A stretch of DNA of 64,000 nucleotides from Pyropia yezoensis (Eukaryota; Rhodophyta; Bangiophyceae; Bangiales; Bangiaceae), in NCBI GenBank assembly GCA_009829735.1, contig CM020618.1, positions 30,170,894 to 30,234,893 on the forward strand, read 5' to 3'. Both the position numbers and the translations under genes were made by a program. Numbering within the stretch: the stretch's first letter is position 1; each line of letters opens with the position of its first letter. The notes beneath the pieces were generated by a model. That model worked only from the letters and a program-made list of their open reading frames with translations, did not search any database and was not told where the DNA came from. Of the stretch, positions 43,471 through 54,622 are shown in pieces.

Positions 43471-44872
43471 CAACCTTACTGTCCAGGCTGGGTGTTGGGT
43501 TGTGGCACCCACCGACGACCGCGGCCGTCGTTGTGAGTTATGTCCCTGTACATATGCCACATGGAGGGAGGTATTCAAGCATGAGCATCGCCGACCTGGC
43601 TCAACGCTTGGGCGCACGTTTTGTATTCTCACATGGGAGCTGCTCTGGGTTGGAATCCAAGCCCGAAGTCGTGGGTTCGACTTTCGGTACGCCGTGCGTC
43701 AGTCGTAAGAATGTTTGGCCTGGCTCTCTGATGGTGGTCTGTGGAGTAAGGATGTATGTGAGTTATCATGGCCAGGAAAGGTAGTTGAAATCTCAGGAAA
43801 CGGTTTCTCAATACTACTCGTCCTAAGATGAAGTCGAGCCGTACTAGTCTCATCTAAGTCCAGTCCGTGACGAAGAGGGGCGCTTACAAGTCATCCTATC
43901 CATTGATCTACTCACAACCTGACGCATGCTGGATACTCCTATGGCATCGCCTGCAACATCTCGCCGGACCTCAACCTGCCGAATGCCCGAGCCCTGAACG
44001 CCCGGGTGTCAGATCTTTGCGCGTCCCGCCGCGTTCGGACAGCCCGGCGTCGTGTCGGGGCGTTTCTCGGGAGCGCATTCAGGACGTTCTGTGCAACCGA
44101 ACCGTCAGTGCTGGATTGTGACATCATTGCCGCATTCTTTCATCAGAGATGCTCCCGAGGACAGCATACGTCACGTTCTTTGCTTTGGTGCACTCTATCA
44201 TGTCGCATTCCGTGATCGATTCGTCGTCTCAATGAGAGGGTTTCCTGGGCGTTTCCTGGCCAGCAATGTGTGTTTCCTGGGCCAACTAACCAGCATGAAA
44301 ACCGGGTTATTGTCCGCAGGAAACGGTCCGCGGCCGACGCCGCCGACGCGGTGCCCGCAGCGATCGCCAGCTGAGGCTTCAAATCCCGCACCAGTTGGCA
44401 TCGCGTGGCGGCGTGGCGGCAGCGGTGGCTGTGGAGGGCGAGGCGGCAACGGAGTCGGCTACGGGGCCGTCTGTTTTGTCGAAGCACGACGCCATCATCC
44501 CGTCTGTCGCTCTGGCGCCCTCCTCCCGCACCCCCCCCCCCTCACAATGGCGGCGCCGGGTGACGGCGAGGGCAGTCAGTGCGAAGGCGGCAGCATCGCC
44601 ACCGCGGCCGCCCCGCGGCGCCGCCCCCTGCGGCGGCGGCAGCGCAATCGGGCCGAGTGCGCGGAGGAGCGCCTCGACGGCCGCCGCGTCGACCGCGTCC
44701 ACGGTGGCTGTGGGAATGGCCACCACCCGTCCGGACACGGGTTTTTCACGGCCGCCTGCCACCTGGGGGAGCCGCGCCAGCCGGGCGGTCATGATCGCAA
44801 TGAGTGCCGTCCATGGGAATAGGGGGCAAATCCTTGCACGTACACGCCTACGAAAATGAGCGTAGATGGGCC
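43471..44872. other. intergenic, no supported gene
   Basis: Short overlapping ORFs only. A minus-strand frame at 44792-44379 (start MTARLARLPQ, Ala-rich) is open for 137 residues, but no domain is visible. It may belong with the broken ORF to its right. Confidence 0.4.
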
Positions 44873-45588
44873 CTAGCTGCGAGTGCCGCCACAGTGGGTA
44901 ATTGTCTTCGTCAATGTGTGGTTGCGGGGCGCTCCCGGCCCGCGGCGGACCAAACGGAGGTTCAGGTCAACGAGCCACGCGTCGGGCCGCGTACTCCGCG
45001 ACTGCGTCACGGCGGTGCGGAGGAGCGACTGCGTTTGAAAGTAGGGGCCGTCGCCGGGTTTCCGCCACTTTGGGTAAGGCGTCTGCCGCCAGTCGAGGGT
45101 AAAACGTAGGTGGACTTGGCCCCCCACACCTGCGGCTCCACGTCTGTGTCGTAGGCCGGCCGGCGTAACCGCTTGACAACATCCCACTCATCGCCGGCCC
45201 TCAGTCGGATAATGCCACCGGTGGGATGCACGTCAGCAAAGTCGAGGACGCCCGCCCTTTGGAGGTCGGTCGAGTGCTTCAACGCGTCGAGGAGAGGAGA
45301 CTGGCCTGTGAGTGCGCAGTGTGCCTCCTCTTCTTCTTCATCAGGCGATCCGCGACGACAGAGCGCTGCCTGCGGGCGGTCCGCACTCCGCGTGAGTTGG
45401 CCGACATCTTCTCCACGGCTCGTCGTTGGTGGACGATACAAGAAGTTGGCTGTGTATTTCTTTACGTTTGTACAGTACACAGATCTTGTTAGGAAATGTG
45501 CCAATCTCGTTTGAATATGGAGGTAGTTCCTGCCGCTCCACCATGCAATTGACGCACCTCGTCTACAAAATCGTCGAACCGACCTCAC
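44873..45588 (-). pseudogene. unrecognised broken ORF
   Basis: Two minus-strand frames read as one protein. Frame 45588 to about 45120 includes VLDFADVHPTGGIIRLRAG and EWDVVKRLRRPAYDTDVEPQ. The continuing sequence (VHLRFTLDWRQTPYPKW, then DGPYFQTQSLLRTAVTQSRS) lies in the frame 45187-44873. The switch falls at a G/C homopolymer near 45120, so a one-base change separates them. No known family was recognised. It could be a decayed gene or a sequencing indel in an active one. Confidence 0.35.
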
Positions 45589-46206
45589 GGCCTTGACACG
45601 TCACCATATTTCACAAAAGGGAGCCAGATGCATGTGTCGACCAATCATGTTTTGAGGAAGCCACACAACGGTACCGATACAAGGGCTATAATTATCCCCT
45701 CTCAACCCTGGGTCCAGTCATGACCCGGGTCAGTGGCACCCTTGCTCACTTTGTAGCCCCCATTCCTACAGCCAATCAGCACGCACCCCCGGAGTCATAC
45801 ACATTTTTCAATGAAATCACCTGGTCATTGACCTGTTCATCACCGGCAGTCGCCAGCACAACCTGGTCATGTACGAAATCGCTACCCTTGAAAACCCCTG
45901 ATATACACCTTTGCCGTGACCCCGCACGCGGCCTCACTGGCCCCCCCCCCAACATCCGCCACGCGACATCACGGCTACAACAGACGGACAGGTCAGGTTC
46001 TGTTCCGCCCGTCTCTTCCCCCCGACCAGTTCCCCCCCGCGCGCCTCTGCAACCCAAAGCCTTGGGCTGGCCGCCGCCGACGCCGCCGCCGCCGCCGCCG
46101 CCACCGCCACCACCTCCTCCCCCACCCTTCCCCTTCCCGCCCCTTCCCCATCCCGCCCCTTCTCCCCCCCACGCGCACCCTTTTCCAGCCCGACCGCCCC
46201 CCCCCC
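45589..46206. promoter_or_regulatory. upstream region of the F-box gene
   Basis: A CTATAATTAT stretch at 45686-45695, in a locally A/T-richer block, lies about 510 bp before the F-box ATG and could be a core promoter. No transcription start can be shown. 46080-46200 is C-rich and may be 5' UTR; the frame is already open there. Confidence 0.3.
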
Positions 46207-46590
46207 ATGGCCACGACCCCCCCTTCCGTCTGGTCAACCCCCATGTGGGTGGCCACCCCTCCCTGCCGCCTTCCCTTCACCATTGCCGCCGCCGGCCGGC
46301 TGCCCCTGCCGACGCTCACCCTCCTCGACCTCCCTGACGACCTCCTCCGCCGCATCGCGGATGCGCTACCCGCGCACGCCACCGCCGCCGCGGCGGCGAC
46401 CTGCCGCCGCCTGCGGGGGGTGCTCGCCGACGAAGCGGCCGCGGCGCTCTTCCTCGCCCTCACGGGGGGGGTGCGGCGGGGGGCAGCGGGCGCGGGCGGG
46501 GGGGAGGGGTACCCAGAGGGGGAAGGGGGGCAGGCGGGGGCGCCCCAACCGCTGTCTTTTCCGTCGCCGCGGTCGCCAACAGCCCTACGG

Positions 46591-46627
<37 letters not shown>

Positions 46628-48573
46628 ACCCCGCTGCCACCGCTGACGTGGGGGCGGCGGCCGCCCTTGGCGGCGGCGGCATCCCCGTGTGGGCCACCGC
46701 CTGTAACCGCCCCTACACCCGCGCTGAGGTGGTGGCGGAGGGCGCCGCCGCCGCCGCGGTCGTTGCGGCCATTGTCGCGCCCCCTGATCGCGACGGCGGC
46801 GACGGCGGCGGGCGCCACCCGGCCCCCGCCCGCGGTCTGCGGTGTCGCGGGTGTGTGTCGCCGCCCGGGGATGCCGCTGGCCGCCGCGGCGCGCGGGACG
46901 GGGCGGCCGCCGGCCGGCGCCCCCGCGCGGCGGACCTGCAACCCACCCTCGACGCCGCAGCGGGGTGGTGGGTGCCCCCGCCGGGGGTGCCCCGCGTCAT
47001 CGCCCCGCCCGCCCGGCCCGAGGACCCGTGGGCGGGGCCGGCGGTCGCCGCCGCCGCCGCCGCCGCGCGTGCCAAGGGCGGCCGCTGCTCCCTCCCCCCG
47101 GCTGCGGCCCTCCGCGCGCCCGCGCTGCGGCGCCACCTGCGCCTGTCCGTCGGCCGCGTCGTCACCGCCCGCCGCTACGGCCTGACGCTCCCAGCCGCCC
47201 TGCGCGCGGCGGTGGCCGCCCATGGCACCCTCCGGAGTGCTCAAAGGACTGCGGCAGATCGCGCCGCGACCGCGGCGGCACTCGCCGCGGCGGTCGCCGC
47301 CCGCCAGGACCGGTGGGGGGTCATTGCGGCGGCCGCGGAGGTGCCCCCGTGGGCGGCCGCCGCCGTGCTGAGCGGGGGGCGGTGTGGCGACCCGGTGCCC
47401 CGGTACGTGTGGCGGCGGCGGCTGCAGATGCGGGGGAAGAAGGGGGCAGTAGAGGCGGCAGCGACAGAAGCAGAGGTGGCGGCGGCGGCAGCGGCGGTGG
47501 CGGCGGCGTTGGCCGCCGCCGCCGCGGGGGGGGTGCCCGTTGCGGACGAACCCGATGACGCGGCCGCCGCCGCCGCGGCGGTGAAGAGTAGCAGCGATGG
47601 CGACGACTGCGGCGGCAGCGGCGACGGTAGCGGCGGCGGCGGCGGCGGCGGCGGCAGTGGCGGCAGCGGCGGCGAGGCCGCCCCCACCGTCAGTTCGCTG
47701 CGGCGGCTGGTGTTGAACGCCGCCGCTTTGGGCAGCACGGCAGAGGCGGCGGCGGCGGCGGGGGCGGAACTCGCAGCGACCGCGGCCGCCCGCGCGGCGA
47801 CGTGGACGGCCACGGCGCCGGTGCGGGCGGCACGGCGGGCGGCGGTGGGGGCGGAAATGGAAGCGCTTGGGCTGGACCCGCGGGTGGAGTGGATGTGGCC
47901 GGCCCTCCGAGGGGGGGTTCCGGCGGTGGCGGCGTGGCTCGACGGCGCCGACCTCCTGCAGCAGCTGCCGCCGCCGGCAGCTGTGCCACTCCGCCTGGCG
48001 TCGCCTCCATGCGCCAAGGCCACCACCACCCCCGTTGCCACCGTCACCCCTATCCCCACCACCACCACCACCACCACCACCTCTGGGGCGGCTGCCACCG
48101 CAGCCGCCGCCGCCCCCGCGGCTGCCACCTCTCCCACTGCCGCTGCTGCCGCTGCGGGCTCCCCCTCCTTCCGTGCCGCCGCCACCGCTGACGTTGCCGG
48201 CGGGGACCCCCCCCCCGCGGTGCTGGCCACCGCCCTCGATCTCATCGTGCTGGCCTTTTACGACCTCCGCATGCCCCTGCGGCTGATACTCTTCACCCCC
48301 CCTGCTGAGGGGGGGGGCCACGCCCGCGTCGTCGTGGCGATGGCCAGGCGGTGGTTGCGGGACCTCCTCGCCCGCCACGACTGGGAGGCAACGGCCGCGG
48401 CGGCGGCGGCCGCCGCCGGGTGCCATCAGAGGGGGGAGGGGGCGTTGTCGCCGGCCGCTGCCGATCCCGCCCACACAGAGGCGGCCAAAGCGCTGCTGCG
48501 GCGGCACGCCGAGGCAGTCGCCCTTGGCCAAAGGATGAATGAGGAGCTGCTGCGTGTGTGCGACGACGGGTGA
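46207..48573 (+). CDS. F-box protein with long alanine-rich body
   Basis: The start ATG 46207 (MATTPPSVWSTPMW) gives 788 residues; the frame is open further up, but that part translates C-rich low complexity. Residues about 36-80 form an F-box: TLLDLPDDLLRRIADALP followed by ATCRRLRGVLADE, matching the LP..L..I...L pattern and the conserved C-R-L helix. F-box proteins bind Skp1 and bring substrates to SCF ubiquitin ligases. The rest is Ala-rich with Gly and Ser runs, and it lacks visible LRR, WD40 or Kelch repeats. The C-terminal 110 residues are better ordered (LDLIVLAFYDLRMPLRLILF, RWLRDLLARHDWE) and may be the substrate-facing domain. No intron is needed. It converges with membralin. Confidence 0.7.
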
Positions 48574-49534
48574 ACGAACAAGAGGGGGGGGGGGGGGCGC
48601 GCAGGGGCGCGCCGCCCCCGACAGCGGCCGGTGCGCGGCGGCGGGTACCACGCCGAGGCCTCTGCCGCGGCACCTTGGCGCCCAAGAACGCGAGAAAAAA
48701 AATACAAGAGCGGGCTGCTGGTCGGGAGGGCGCTCGCGGTGGGTGTAGCGGGGAGACGAAGGGGGGGGGGGGGGGGGGGGGGGGACGCCGCCGCCACTGC
48801 GGGTGTGCCCCCGCAGAGGTGTCCCCCCGCCCCCCTGCCGGGTCTCTGGGGGTGGTGGGCGGGGCGGTGCCGCGCCGCCCGGCGGTGGCGACCACGCCGT
48901 CGCTGCCCCGTGACGGCCGCCCGGCCGCCGATGCGCGGCGCGGCGGCGTGAGTGGCCGGCCGCCCGGGGCTTTTGTGGGCGGTCGCATGTGCACAACAGG
49001 GGAGGGGGGGGGGGGAGGGCGCGCGGGCCCCGGCGGGCCAAGGCGGGAAGGAGCGGGGGTCGGGCGGGGGGCGTCACGGAGGAGGGGGCAACGGTCCGCG
49101 ACGGCTTCGGGTGGGGGACGGGGGCGACGCCGCGGTACCGCGGTACCGCGGCCGCGGTGGCGGCTTGGATCTGGCGAACGAAAGAAAAAAACACGCAGCG
49201 ACGCCTACCAGAGACACTCATCCTGCCGCTGCCGCTGCCTGGTTTCGTCCACAAGACGCAGGTCGTGGGGGCTCTACCTATACCACGGCCGTCGAACGAC
49301 ACGCCCGCTCCCGCTGCAGCGCAGCAGACGCCGGCCATTCGCCCCCCCCCCACACCCCCCACCCCACTTTCCCCCGTCTGCCCAACCATCCCCCTCACGG
49401 CACACGTGCGTGCAGACCCGGGGGGGAAAGTCGCTGCTGCCTCTGCCCGGCCGCCCCCCCCCTTTCCCTCCCCCCACGCTCCCTCTTGCCCCCTCCCCCC
49501 CCCCCGCCCCCCCCCGACCCTTCCGGCCATCTCG
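48574..49534. other. convergent intergenic region between F-box gene and membralin
   Basis: Holds the 3' ends of both genes, G runs at about 48763-48784, and a short palindromic cluster of CCGCGGTA units at 49129-49156. Long frames on both strands here are GC-driven shadows. No gene is supported. Confidence 0.45.
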
Positions 49535-51101
49535 TCATTGCCGCTGCGCGCGCAGGTGCTGCTGCCACTGGCGGGTGACGAGCAGCGGCAGCTCCCACCG
49601 ATTCCACAGCGCAATGACCGCGTGCGCCATAAACGCGACGCACGTGGCCAGGGACAGCCACGCGTAACCGAGGGGGTAGGAGAAAAAGTACATGTGGAAG
49701 GCGAGGAAGTAGGTGAAGAGCAGCCGCGGGAGGTAGTGCCGCGACACCCAGTGCCGGTTACTCACCGCGACGGTGACTTCGCAGAGCCACGCGACGGCCA
49801 GCACACAAAACGCCAGCAGCTGGTCGTCAAAGAACTGTATTGGGATGGTGACGCGGAGTGGGGGGGGGGGGGGGGAAGGGGGGGGGCGTCCGCCGGCGGG
49901 GCGGCGGGAGCGCGTCGGGTGTGTTGGAGTGGGCAGGGCAAGTGTGGTGTGTCAGTAAGAAACGGCGCCGTGCCCTCTTCCCCGCCATCACAGGCCTCTG
50001 TTGTCCAGGGCTCGGGTGGGGCCCCGGCGGGTCGCCCACAACCACAGGGCCACAACAAAAAAGCACCAGTACACCCATGGCGCAAGCCACAAACATACAA
50101 TCCCCTCACTCCCCCCCCCCTGGTCCCCACACCGACGCCGCCCCAACACTCCAGCCATCCGCGTGCGCAAGCGTCCACCCAGCATCCAGCAGCAGCGCCA
50201 CGCTGACCCCCCCCCCCCCGCCGATCACCCCCCCCCGAACGCACCTCAAAAAGGAAAAAGAGGATGCCCGTCACGATGGGCACAAACACCAGCCCGTCCA
50301 GTGCGTAGCGCAGGACCACCCCAGTGTATGGCAAGCGGCTGCGGAGGACCCAGCGGAGCTCCCCACTCAACTGCACCAGCCGGGCCTGCCCCTCGGCCAG
50401 AGCAAACGCAACGAGCGCGCCGGTGCAGACCATCAGGAAGAGGCTCGTCGCGAGCGCTCCGACCTTCCACACAAAGCGGAGGCCCCAGCGGGCGAGCACC
50501 ACCCGGGGCGCCACCGCCAAGCCGGCGCCGTCCCACTCGCCGCCCCCGTGGCCCTGCTCGGCGGTGACCAAGTTCACCAACACCCCCGCCGTGACAGCGT
50601 GGACGTAGGCGCCGCCGCCAAGGAGAATGCCGCCGGTACCCACTGGGGCGCCACCACCACCACCACCACCACCACCACCACCACCACCACCACCACCAAC
50701 GCCGCCACCGCTGCCTCCGCCCCCTCCACTGGTGGCACCAGCAGCCGCCGCCGCCGACCCTGGGAACCCCGCCAGCCGCCGTCGAAGCGCGGCAAACGCG
50801 TTGAACGCAACCGTGTCATAGCCAACCAGGCGGCGTAGAATGGCCGCTAGTGGGCGGGGCCCGAGACACGCGTCCCGCCGCGACAGCCGGACGCCCACCA
50901 CCGCTAGCCGCCGCGCCGACGCCGGGGAGAGGAGGAGGTAGCCACGCTCGCGGGCAAAGCGGTAGACCTCCCCGCCAGCACCAGTTGCAGGGTCTACGCC
51001 CATACGAAGTTCCACCACGTCCGCGGTTGAGACGACGGCAGCCGCACGGGCGAGAACGTCCCCGGTGGTGGACGCCGCGGCGGCGCCCCGGCCGCCGCCC
51101 C

Positions 51102-51135
<34 letters not shown>

Positions 51136-51759
51136 CGCCACCCCCGATGTCGCAGCAGAGGCGGCGGCGTTAGTAGCGGCTGGGCTGCCCACCCCGTCGG
51201 ACACGACCCCTCCCCCCTCGGCGACCGCCGTCAGGAGCGCCGACCCGCAGCCGTCGCGTCGCACAAAGCGGGCGTGGACGCCCACCAGCAGCAGCAGCAG
51301 CGACAGCGCGACAGTCGCCGCGGCTGCCTCGATGAGCTTGGTCGAAACCGCAAGGGGAAGGGGCCCCCCAAGAATAAACCGCGGTGGCGTGCGCGCCACG
51401 TAGGCGGAGAGGATGTTCTCCTCCTCGGCTTCGACCCAGGTGCGGGGGCGGGGGGGGATGTACGTGTCGTCCTCGTCGTCGACGTCCTCGTCGCGGGCGC
51501 GTGGTGGGGGAGGAGGTGGGGGGGGAGGAGGGGGTGGGGGGGGAGGAGTGGGCAGGAGGGGGAATGCCGCCGCCCGCCGCCGCGGGAGCCGCAGGCCACG
51601 CAGGGGGTGAGGAGCGGGCGGTAGCCGGGTGTGGGGTGACGGGTCTGGCCATGGGTGGGAGGAAGGGGCGGGAGGGGGGGCAGGGGGAGAGGAATCCGGG
51701 TCACGCGGTAACGATGGAGCGGACGACGAGCCAGTAGGCTGGCCGGCGACAGACTGCAT
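49535..51759 (-). CDS. TMEM259: membralin (TMEM259) homologue, two exons
   Basis: Exon 1 is 51759-50245 and exon 2 is 49834-49535, with an intron of 410 bp (donor GAG|GTGCGT, acceptor ACAG|TTC). The join reads EFFDDQLLAF and the total is 604 residues. Membralin is a multi-spanning ER membrane protein of ER-associated degradation. Visible are a first membrane helix (VALSLLLLLVGV), the luminal block with the family-like phrases RGYLLLSPASARRL and RDACLG..P and then LVGYDTVAFNAF, two or three helices before the intron, and the exon-2 segment NRHWVSRHYLPRLLFTYF ending in LWNRWELP, which matches the conserved C-terminal region of animal and plant membralins. The N-terminal 100 residues are Pro/Ser-rich, and a poly-Gly insert comes from CCA repeats at 50647-50698. 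Not reported as TM-count certain. Confidence 0.85.
50647..50698. repeat. (CCA)n microsatellite inside the membralin gene
   Basis: About 17 tandem ACC/CCA triplets encode a poly-Gly insert on the minus strand, within the luminal part of membralin. In-frame, so length changes would be tolerated. Confidence 0.9.
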
Positions 51760-52518
51760 GATGCCGTCGTTGTCCAAGGGAGAGGGACAGACAAGGCGAG
51801 CGGGACGGCGCGGGCACTTGCCGATGGTGAGCGCACCGCGCTGGCGGGCTCCCGTTTCCGAGACAGCTGACGTGCGTTTAAGGACACACTCTCAGTTGGA
51901 ACTGAGTTGTAATTTTCGCGAAACGGCTTGGCACGAATGCTGTTGGAACATAGTAATTGACCACGTGTCCAGGTCTGGTCGGGACTTGTCGAGACTGGTC
52001 TGCTCCGCATCCAGGAGGGGTGCGTGCGTATGCACCTTTCTCATCCGATGTATAGCAGGCGAGGCTGAAACGTAGCGCGCCGCGACGGCTGCCGTTCTTT
52101 AGGGTGTGACCCGCTGTGACGCAGGCTGGCCCACCTCTGGCACCCCCTTGGACGCGCGTGTTTGCAAGGATGCCGTGACTCGCTGTCCCCGACGGCGAAA
52201 TAATTGTGTACGCACGCGCACCAGCAGCTCGCAACGGCTGGGCGCATGCAACGGCCAGAGGTTGCCGTGGCTGACGTGCTGGTGTGCCTTGAACCTCTTG
52301 AACCGTCACCGTTGCTGCCACCGCCGCATCTTGCACCCTTCGTCTGAACGTCCCCTTTACCGGCACCGCCGTCGGTCGCTGCTGCTGCGTCCTTGCCGCC
52401 GCCTCCGCCCTGCCACACGCTGAGAACGCCATCGCTCTTTCCCCTCCCGTACACACTGCTCCTCTCTGACTCTCTTCATTCTTCGCGCCGCCTGTGTCCT
52501 TGTCTCCCCTCCATTACC
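51760..52518. promoter_or_regulatory. shared upstream region of membralin and the I9 gene
   Basis: 759 bp separate the divergent start codons of membralin (51759, minus) and the I9 protein (52519, plus). 51890-52060 is less GC-rich than the genes. No TATA box or clear motif was recognised; a bidirectional promoter is inferred from layout only. Confidence 0.35.
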
Positions 52519-52926
52519 ATGGGCCGCTGCCGTTCTGGGGCACTTCCGCTCACCGCCGCTGCCATTATCGTTGCCGCCCTTGGCCTCGCTGCCCGGGTCA
52601 TGGCCACCAGCGGCGATGGGGCCGCGGCGCCCGTCGCGCCGGCCGCGGCGGTCGCCCCTGAGGCGGCGGCCGCCCCCAAACGCTACATTGTGATGCTTAG
52701 CTCGTCCGCCTCCCCGGCCGAGGCGGTGTCGTCCATGGTACGGCGTGTGGAGGCCCGCGCGCGGGCGGGGCCGTTTGTTGCGGGCGCGCCTGCGCTCAAG
52801 GTCGTCACGGAGTTCCGCACCCTGGGCGGGCTGGTCTTTGAGGGCTCCCCCGCTGACGCAGAGGCTGTGCGTGCGATGGAGGGGGTGCAGAACGTGGAGG
52901 AGGATGGGATTGTGACGGTTGCCTGA
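52519..52926 (+). CDS. secreted stand-alone inhibitor I9 (subtilisin propeptide-like) protein
   Basis: 135 residues from ATG 52519 (MGRCRSGALPLTAAAIIVAALGLAARVMA...). The first 29 or so residues are a signal peptide or anchor. An Ala/Pro linker follows. Residues about 55-135 carry the I9 fold: KRYIVMLSSSASPAEAV at the start, then VTEFRTLGGLVFEGS, and an end AMEGVQNVEEDGIVTVA. This is the pattern of subtilisin propeptides and of free inhibitors such as yeast PBI2, which hold subtilases inactive. No protease domain follows: TGA comes at 52924-52926 and the next kilobase has no catalytic motifs. It is therefore probably a free inhibitor or chaperone of a secreted or vacuolar subtilase. Confidence 0.75.
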   Translation: MGRCRSGALPLTAAAIIVAALGLAARVMATSGDGAAAPVAPAAAVAPEAAAAPKRYIVMLSSSASPAEAVSSMVRRVEARARAGPFVAGAPALKVVTEFRTLGGLVFEGSPADAEAVRAMEGVQNVEEDGIVTVA

Positions 52927-53563
52927 GGCTGATGGGTGAGGGGGGCTGAAGGAGGGGGGGAGCGGTGGGGGGACGGGGTGGAGGTGTGGTTGGGAGAAGG
53001 GGGTGGGGTGTAGGTGTGTGTAGGCACACAGGTTTGGCCAAACGCCACAGGTGCGCACGGGTGCGGGACGGGACATAAGTTGGGCTTGGTGTGTCACAGT
53101 CGTACGGACGCACGTATGAACAGGTCATATGGAGTGTACGGGTGACATGAGAACTATCTGAGGGAATGGAGGACCTGTACACGCATGTGCATACAACCCG
53201 CAAAGTGGATATCAGTGCACCTACAGGCGCCAACCCGTCGTCGCCTTCCCACGGTCGCTCGCACAATCATCGTCACCACTCGCTCGAACGCACAACAGCG
53301 CGTCTCCCACCGCTACCTGCCCATCCGCAGACTCTGCGTGACGGCACAGACAACAGGGTCCCACAATGCCGAGCGCCACGGAGCGCCTGCACTGTCTCCG
53401 CACCAAGGGCGGCACTGGCCGGCCACCCGCAGGGCGGGCACAAAAGACGAAGAGCTCCAGACACTCTCCCCCAACATCCCCCCCTGGACAAACAAAATGC
53501 ACGGACATCAGCCATTTCCCCCTCCCGGTCTCCTCTGCCCTCCACCCAGCTCAAACAAACATA
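52927..53563. other. convergent intergenic region
   Basis: Between the stop codons of the I9 gene (plus) and the unknown gene (minus). No domain or RNA gene was recognised. Confidence 0.45.
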
Positions 53564-54622
53564 TTACACGGCCATCATCGGCGGTGGGGCCTCAATCGCG
53601 AGCGTCGCCCCCCCCGGGGCTGGCTCAATGGCAAGCCGTGCTGGATCCCGCAGCGGCCGGTCCGCTGGCCCCAGCGCCGTCGGCCGCCCCTGGTTGGCCT
53701 CGAAAAACCGCAGCGTATGCCGCGAGTGGGCCTCGTAATCCCGGCGGGTGGTCTCCCATGCCTGCCGATCAGCCGAGTCGCGCAGATACTTGCGGGCAAG
53801 ACGCCCCGCCCACGAGGGGGGGAGCCAGTGGCAGAGAATGACCAGGCCAACATCTTCGCCAAAAACGCGACGTGCCATGGTCACGGCGCGGGCTTCCGCC
53901 TCTCGCTTGGCGCCGCGCGGCGCGGCCGCCACCTCGGCGGGCAGCGCCGCCTCGACAGCCAAAAACGCTACCGACGCGGCCGCAGCCAGGCCATGGCAGT
54001 CTCGCCACAGGATGGGCATCACCGCCGCTGCGTCAGAGGCGGTGGCAAATGAAGTCCAGGTGGCGGTCAGGCGGGCCAACGCGTCCCGCAGGCCAATGAC
54101 AGCAACGCCCACGCCCACGCTGCCGTCGCCGCCGCTCCGCGGCCGCGTCTTCTCCCGATCGACCGCCGCATCTAGCCATTGCCCCCACACCTTGTCCGCC
54201 ACGGCAAGGTAGTAGCGCATGAAGCGGCCAGTCACCACCCACCACGAGTGAAATGTCACCAGGTGCGCCCGCTCCAGCACAAAGCCGTTTGACTGCAGCG
54301 CCGACATGAACACACTCATCTCGCGGAGGTAGCGTCGGCCACCGTTGCCAAGGAGAGTAAACAGATCAGATGCGCGGTCACCATGGCCATACGGCGCAGA
54401 CACCAACACCGGCTGACGGACGCGTTCGTGTAGGACGAGCGCGGGCGTCACATAGTTGGCCAGCGTGTGGGGGGCGCCAATAGAGAACTGCTCCTCGGCG
54501 GCACGCTCAGCGTCACGCGCGGCCGCGCGGGTGGCCCGTTCCGCCGCTTGCGCGGGGTGGGGCTCGGTCGAGCGGCGGCCAAAGGGGGAAGAGAGGCGGC
54601 TCGACATGCGACGGACCAGCAT
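53564..54622 (-). CDS. unrecognised helical protein, 352 residues
   Basis: The start is set at ATG 54622 (MLVRRMSSRLSSPFGRRS). The frame is open upstream only through C-rich sequence without another convincing ATG. The product is intronless and rich in Ala, Arg, His and Trp, and appears all-helical. A first bundle-like block holds HTLANYVTPALVLHERVRQP and LREMSVFMSALQSNGF, then FHSWWVVTGRFMRYYLAVAD. A second block holds FGEDVGLVILCHWLPPSW and DYEAHSRHTLRFFEANQ. The alternation of His and aromatic residues on long helices recalls hemerythrin-like bundles, but the metal-binding H..HxxxE signature is not evident. No signal peptide or membrane helix is clear. Composition and even codon use make it a likely real gene. 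Confidence 0.55.
   Translation of the reverse strand: MLVRRMSSRLSSPFGRRSTEPHPAQAAERATRAAARDAERAAEEQFSIGAPHTLANYVTPALVLHERVRQPVLVSAPYGHGDRASDLFTLLGNGGRRYLREMSVFMSALQSNGFVLERAHLVTFHSWWVVTGRFMRYYLAVADKVWGQWLDAAVDREKTRPRSGGDGSVGVGVAVIGLRDALARLTATWTSFATASDAAAVMPILWRDCHGLAAAASVAFLAVEAALPAEVAAAPRGAKREAEARAVTMARRVFGEDVGLVILCHWLPPSWAGRLARKYLRDSADRQAWETTRRDYEAHSRHTLRFFEANQGRPTALGPADRPLRDPARLAIEPAPGGATLAIEAPPPMMAV

Noticed and set aside
43588..43690. tRNA- or SINE-like A and B boxes (TGGCTCAACGCTTGG and GGTTGGAATCC)
   Set aside because: Acceptor and T-stem pairing could not be drawn and the B box has a mismatch; no tRNA gene is supported.
46585..49614. A 1009-residue minus-strand frame opposite the F-box gene
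   Set aside because: It is a GC-driven shadow: Arg/Gly/Pro-rich, no motif, while the plus strand has a clear F-box with a good start.
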